From Chamaecrista fasciculata (taxonomy: Eukaryota; Streptophyta; Magnoliopsida; Fabales; Fabaceae): a stretch of 64,000 bases of DNA. Below the pieces are notes generated by a model that saw only the letters and a program-made list of their open reading frames with translations, did no database searches and had not been told where the DNA came from. Position numbers and translations under genes: made by a program. The stretch covers positions 194,699-258,698 of the forward strand of contig QANZ01034120.1 of the NCBI GenBank assembly GCA_003254925.1, given 5' to 3'. Positions 59,885 through 64,000 of the stretch are shown piece after piece. Numbering within the stretch: the first letter of the stretch is position 1; each line of letters opens with the position of its first letter.

Positions 59885-61053
59885 ATGGATTATTATACAT
59901 GTGTATTTTGTGTTGTGTTGTTGTCCCTTGTGGTATGTTCGCATCATTTCAACGTTGATGATGAAGGTGTAAACGATGTTCCTTTCTGGCAGAATTATGG
60001 TTTTCCATGGGGTTCAAGCCACACTCAACTCGTCGACCAAAACAAACAACTTCAACTCTCATTGGACCAATATACAGGCACCTTGATTTATTTATTTAAT
60101 TTTATTAATTTTGTTATTTTGATCATCTTCAACTCTATATTAGGACTAATTAATTAAGAACACGTGTCTATACAGGTTCTGTAGCGTTTGAGTCGCTCCA
60201 AAAATATGGTTCTGGATGGTTTAGCATGAGGATTAAGATGCCCCACAATGATTCCAACGGAGTCATCACCACCTTCTATGTACTTAATTCTTTATATATA
60301 ATTTCAATTATTATATTTGCTTAATTTGATTGCATATATATATACTAAGTGTGTAATTTGATTGCTTAATTTCATGCAGTTCCGTTCAGATAAAGAAGGA
60401 GGATACGATGAAATCGATTTTGAGCTATTAGGTGGAAATGGAGACAAAGAACGACCTTATGTGCTTCACACCAACGTTCAAATAGATGGTGAAGGTGGAA
60501 GGGAACAACAATTTCTTTTTTGGTTTGATCCTACCTCCGATTTTCACACCTACACTCTTCTCTGGAATGCCTATCAATTAGTGTACGTAATTAATTATAA
60601 TCCCTATAATTAATTAATTATTAATATAATGATATAGATATGTTTGATTATATATGCAGGTTTTATGTGGACAACATCCCCATTAGGGTGTTGAAGAACA
60701 CGACAAATTACGGAGGAAAGTACCCAACACAAGCAATGAAAGTTATAGGAAGCTTATGGAATGGCACGTGGGCGTCACGTGGTGGTGTTGATGTGAATTG
60801 GAATTGTGGACCATTTGAGAGTAACTATAGAGGATTCGTCATCGATGCATGTCAAACACAATACGACAAGGATCCTCAATGTTATGAATATGATCCCTCA
60901 AAGTTCAACTATTGGTGGAATGCACAGACATATATGACACTTGATCCTCGTCAACGAACACTCTATCACCAAGTCAGAAGCAAGTATATGATCTATGATT
61001 ATTGTACTAAAACTCACTCCCTTCACCCTGAGTGTCAATATCAATCATATTAA
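59885..61053 (+). CDS. XTH: Xyloglucan endotransglucosylase/hydrolase, divergent
   Basis: Four exons: 59885-60077, 60176-60279, 60380-60582, 60660-61053; 297 aa, the family length. A signal peptide covers about residues 1-19 (YYTCVFCVVLLSLVVC). The GH16 catalytic motif DEIDFELLG is at about 109-117, with both Glu present; most XTHs have DEIDFEFLG. The C-terminal XET region ends with the paired-Cys segment (WWNAQTYMTLDPRQR, then MIYDYCTKTHSLHPEC). The enzymes cut and rejoin xyloglucan in the cell wall. The N-glycosylation site usual just after the catalytic motif is absent; NTT and NGT occur later. The first intron uses a GC donor. Upstream in-frame ATGs at 59834 and 59849 would spoil the signal peptide. 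Confidence 0.93.
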
Positions 61054-62232
61054 CTACTCATACCTTCAAATTAAATTATATATAACTAATTAATATGCCA
61101 CTTATGAGTTGTGCTGATAATTAAATACCCAAGTTTATCTATCTCTTTTTAGTTTTTACTTTGCCACCTGCTAATCTCTATTTCAATAGTATTATTAGTA
61201 CATCTCACGTAATTCGGAATAGAAAAGATCCTGTTTCTGTTATCCGTCCTCTACACTTTAGAATTGAAACCAATAAGGCAATTTTCACAACTGGAATCAA
61301 ATATTGGGTAATCAATAACTAACCATTTATCTTAAAAATATTAATGAAAATAATGTCAATTTTATTGATCTGTGATTTGGAATGAGTTGGATTCTATATA
61401 TATTCTCCATAAACAGCTTCACGCGTAGTTTAAAAACCCAGCTAATTGAAAGTTCATCATAAACAAGTAAGTATTATTCTATTTTTTTGTTAGCGTAAAA
61501 AAAATATAATATATATAACCAACGAATCTGGCAGCGCTGACATTACTACGTTTTCTCAATAGTTTTTTATAAAAACTAAAAAACAACATTTTAAAATGTC
61601 ATTCATATGTCACATTTGGTGTATATGAATAATTTGTCTTGAATTTCTCCCAGATTTTTTTCTCGTATGGGATACTCAAATAAATTTAAAATTATTTATA
61701 GGTCAAACAAAGAGTTAAAAAAATATTTAATTAAAATATTTTTTGGTTAAATACCATTAAGTAACAAATTATATGTTAAAAATAATTTGAATTACTCCTT
61801 TCAATTTATTCTAATAATTTGAATAGTAATCAAACCATATATATTTCTCGTGACAATTCATTCATCCAATAATTTTATTCCAAGAAGCCAATCATGAAGA
61901 CTAATTAATTTGGTTTGCAATTTGCATTTCTTACCACTCATCCAATAAGTTTCTGACTCTAGTTAATGTGATGCATATCTTTGTTCTGTACTTTTCTTAG
62001 TCTTATCTGAGTGAGTGGAGAACTAACATATTCACATTACAAAGAAACAATGCAATTACAAATTGACTACAACAAATTAAAGTAAAACCAGTATGTATAT
62101 GTAAACATTTACCATTTTATGTCCAAGGTGATGTTGATGAGGGACGAATGGGGGGAATCAAAATCTAATGTTAATATTCTACGCTGATGAAATAAAGAAG
62201 AAAAGAACTATGCTAGTATGATACGTTGAATC
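61054..62232. other. Spacer between XTH and the TPR gene
   Basis: 3' flanks of two convergent genes; AT-rich, with no recognisable element. Confidence 0.5.
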
Positions 62233-63488
62233 TTATCTTTGTGCCTGATCAGGCGTGTGGTTGCTTGTTGTAGATGATGAAGTTGGCCTGCCATTTAAAA
62301 TTCCATTATCCATTGGTGGAGAAGATCCCCACTTACCCTCTGATTCTGTGGGTTCTATTACTTTGACCGATCCGTCAGTCATTCCTATAGCAAACTGATT
62401 GGTTTCTTGAGGATGAGCTGCAACAACCAGAGGGTACACAGCTTGGCTTCTGCAACATCAAACATGAATTAATGGCATATTAACATAAGATGTATGACTT
62501 ATCGATGGTAGTTACTATAGTCTATAGTCATTGGAAGAAAGCAATATGACTAAGAGCTTAATTTTTTTAAAAGGAAGAAATATATATATAGGCCAAAACG
62601 CACTTTTGGTCCCATAACTTTTGTTTAGGTTTCAATTTGTTCCCATAACTTTTTTTGTTGCACTTTTTGTCCCATATCTTTTGCTAAAATTGCAGATTTG
62701 GTCCCGTGTTGCATTTTTGGTCCCATATCTTGGGGTCTTGTTGCAGAATTGGTCCTATATATCTTGGTCAGGTTGCAGAATTAGTCCATATCTTTGGGTT
62801 AGGTGCGAAATTGGTCTAATATCTTCTTATCAGATGAGACTGGTAGTGAAACTTTTTGCAAAGATATGGGACCAATTCTGCAACTTGATCAAAAGATATG
62901 AGACCAAAAGTGACATGAGACCAAATCTGCAAGTTTTTACAAAGATATGAGACCAAAAGTGCACTCTGATCATATATATATATATATATATAAATAGTAA
63001 ACATAAAATGCATTCAATCCGTTATTTATTTCAGAAACTCACCCACTTAGAGCTGCCTGTGACAAGTATGCTGATGGAGAAACACGACATCGTAGCTTCA
63101 AGCTATCAGCATCAAAAACCCCAATGTTTCCATCACAAAACGTTGCATAAACTAATAGACTGTTGCAGGAGTAAGCTGCATTTGTTATGGGAGCAGACAG
63201 AACATCTTGTGGAACCCACTGCAACAAAAAAGAAAAGAAAGAAAAAAAAGATTAGCATATTACATTGGGAAATGTCGGTGTCAATAGTAGAAGTAGCTTT
63301 CCAACCTGCCGAATGCGATCCATCTTGGAAGCATCATATATTGCCAACTGAGTTTCATGAACAACTAGCAGGCGAAGTTGGTCAGAATGGAACTGCACTC
63401 TGGTATCACCAACAGGAGCCTTTCCCGCAGGTAATTGTATCGTCATTGATTTTCTTTTCTCCCATGTATCAATGCTCCAAACACACAG
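62233..63488 (-). CDS. TPR: TOPLESS-related corepressor, C-terminal part
   Basis: Three exons on the minus strand: 63488-63306, 63218-63043, 62449-62233, giving the last 191 aa; the 5' part lies beyond the right edge. The sequence has the C-terminal WD40 blades of TPL/TPR proteins: CVWSIDTWEKRKSMTIQLP, FHSDQLRLLVVHETQLAIYD, LVYATFCDGNIGVFDADSL, AVYPLVVAAHPQETNQFAIG and VKVIEPTESEGKWG. TPL/TPR proteins are nuclear Groucho-type corepressors recruited by EAR motifs in auxin, jasmonate and defence signalling. The last intron (62450-63042) hosts a MITE. Confidence 0.95.
62591..62965. mobile_element. MITE in the last intron of the TPR gene
   Basis: A foldback of about 375 bp of the GGTCCCATAAC family, from GGCCAAAACGCACTTTTGG to GACCAAAAGTGCACTCTG. 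The outer ends differ between arms. It sits in (AT)n, so the ATATATATA on both sides fits a 9-bp duplication but cannot prove it. Confidence 0.8.
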
Positions 63489-64000
63489 CTGTACAATATC
63501 ATAGGAAATTTTTAAAACACAAAAGGCAAAAATATTGCAAATGACAATTTATATAATAACACATTAACTTATTATGTCACGAAGACAATGAACTTGACAA
63601 CAGCAGATAGCCAAATATTAATGCGTGTAATCCAGAAGAGAAAGGTTCACAGGTGGTGGTTAATGGAATTGACAGCTTCATCTATACAAGGATTAAGGGA
63701 TAAAATAAAGGAGGGCTTGTGGGAGAAGGAGGTTGGCAGGTTTTGGGCAAAACGCCAGCAGGACATTGGATCTTCTTCAAGCTGGCTAATTAATTATATT
63801 TGATTATTTTAGGTTGCTTTCTTTTTCAATCTTTCTCTGATCCTAGCCGGGTATTGTATCTGGCTTTAATAGCTAAAACGAGATGGTGTGGCTGGGTCGT
63901 TTCTTTATAGTGGAGCTGCCTGCCCCCTTCTTCATTCATCCATATACATATTTACAAAACTTGAGCATGAATACATCCACTCATCACAGACAAGTTCCTC
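63489..64000. other. Intron of the TPR gene, unassigned sequence
   Basis: No exon of the TPR gene is visible upstream (minus strand) of 63488, so the intron exceeds 500 bases. An open frame at 63588-63803 (plus) is rich in Trp, Lys and Arg but matches nothing I know. It could be an insertion in the intron. Confidence 0.45.

Noticed and set aside
62590-63000. CRISPR-like repeat array from the repeated 'TTTGGTCCCATA' words
   Set aside because: Spacing is irregular, repeats are degenerate and arms are inverted; it is a MITE in a plant genome.
63588-63803. Open frame in the TPR intron as a gene
   Set aside because: No recognisable domain, no start context and no splice partners; it could be an insertion remnant.

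Overview
The window is nuclear DNA from a flowering plant, most likely a eudicot. The genes have many short introns with GT-AG borders, spacers are AT-rich, and the protein families (CBP60, Di19, LLM-type B-GATA, CH-domain kinesin-14, XTH, TOPLESS-related) are plant families. I cannot name the species. There is one 533-base run of N (59022-59554) and four single N positions (3111, 31047, 31182, 46247).

Left part (1-18470). A CBP60-family calmodulin-binding protein gene (609-2667) is followed by an importin-alpha gene (3873-7532). A tandem duplication of about 8 kb (unit 1 about 2622-10807, unit 2 about 10812-18470) copied the last codons of the CBP60 gene, all of importin-alpha and its downstream flank. 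The second importin-alpha has lost almost all of its IBB domain and has a premature stop, but keeps every other exon length. The two units act as natural empty-site controls: unit 1 carries a 381-bp Mutator-like MITE and a mini-Helitron that are cleanly absent from unit 2.

Middle (18471-36865). A small B-class GATA factor, a U2 snRNA-like gene with its own promoter elements, a tRNA-Thr(AGU) gene, a Di19 zinc-finger gene with an AT-AC U12-type intron, and a minus-strand RING+PHD chromatin-type gene with a long acidic tract. Then comes a gene-poor AT-rich stretch holding a TRIM retroelement and a large inverted-repeat element.

Right part (36866-64000). A CH-domain kinesin-14 gene, which also has an AT-AC U12 intron, then a repeat-rich spacer with several Mutator-like TIR elements flanked by 9-bp duplications, a nested mini-Helitron and a tRNA-derived SINE. 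After that: a PP2C phosphatase with a C-terminal CxxC pair, an intronless basic protein of unknown role, PRP38 splicing factor (minus), an XTH gene with a GC-AG intron preceded by a broken XTH fragment, and the 3' end of a TOPLESS-related corepressor (minus) running off the right edge.

The genes are ordinary single-copy neighbours, not a pathway cluster. The most unusual items are the IBB-less importin-alpha paralogue, the two independent AT-AC introns, and the nested Mutator/Helitron/SINE history with exact target duplications. All exon borders were placed by eye from splice signals, phase and family similarity; no transcript data were available.
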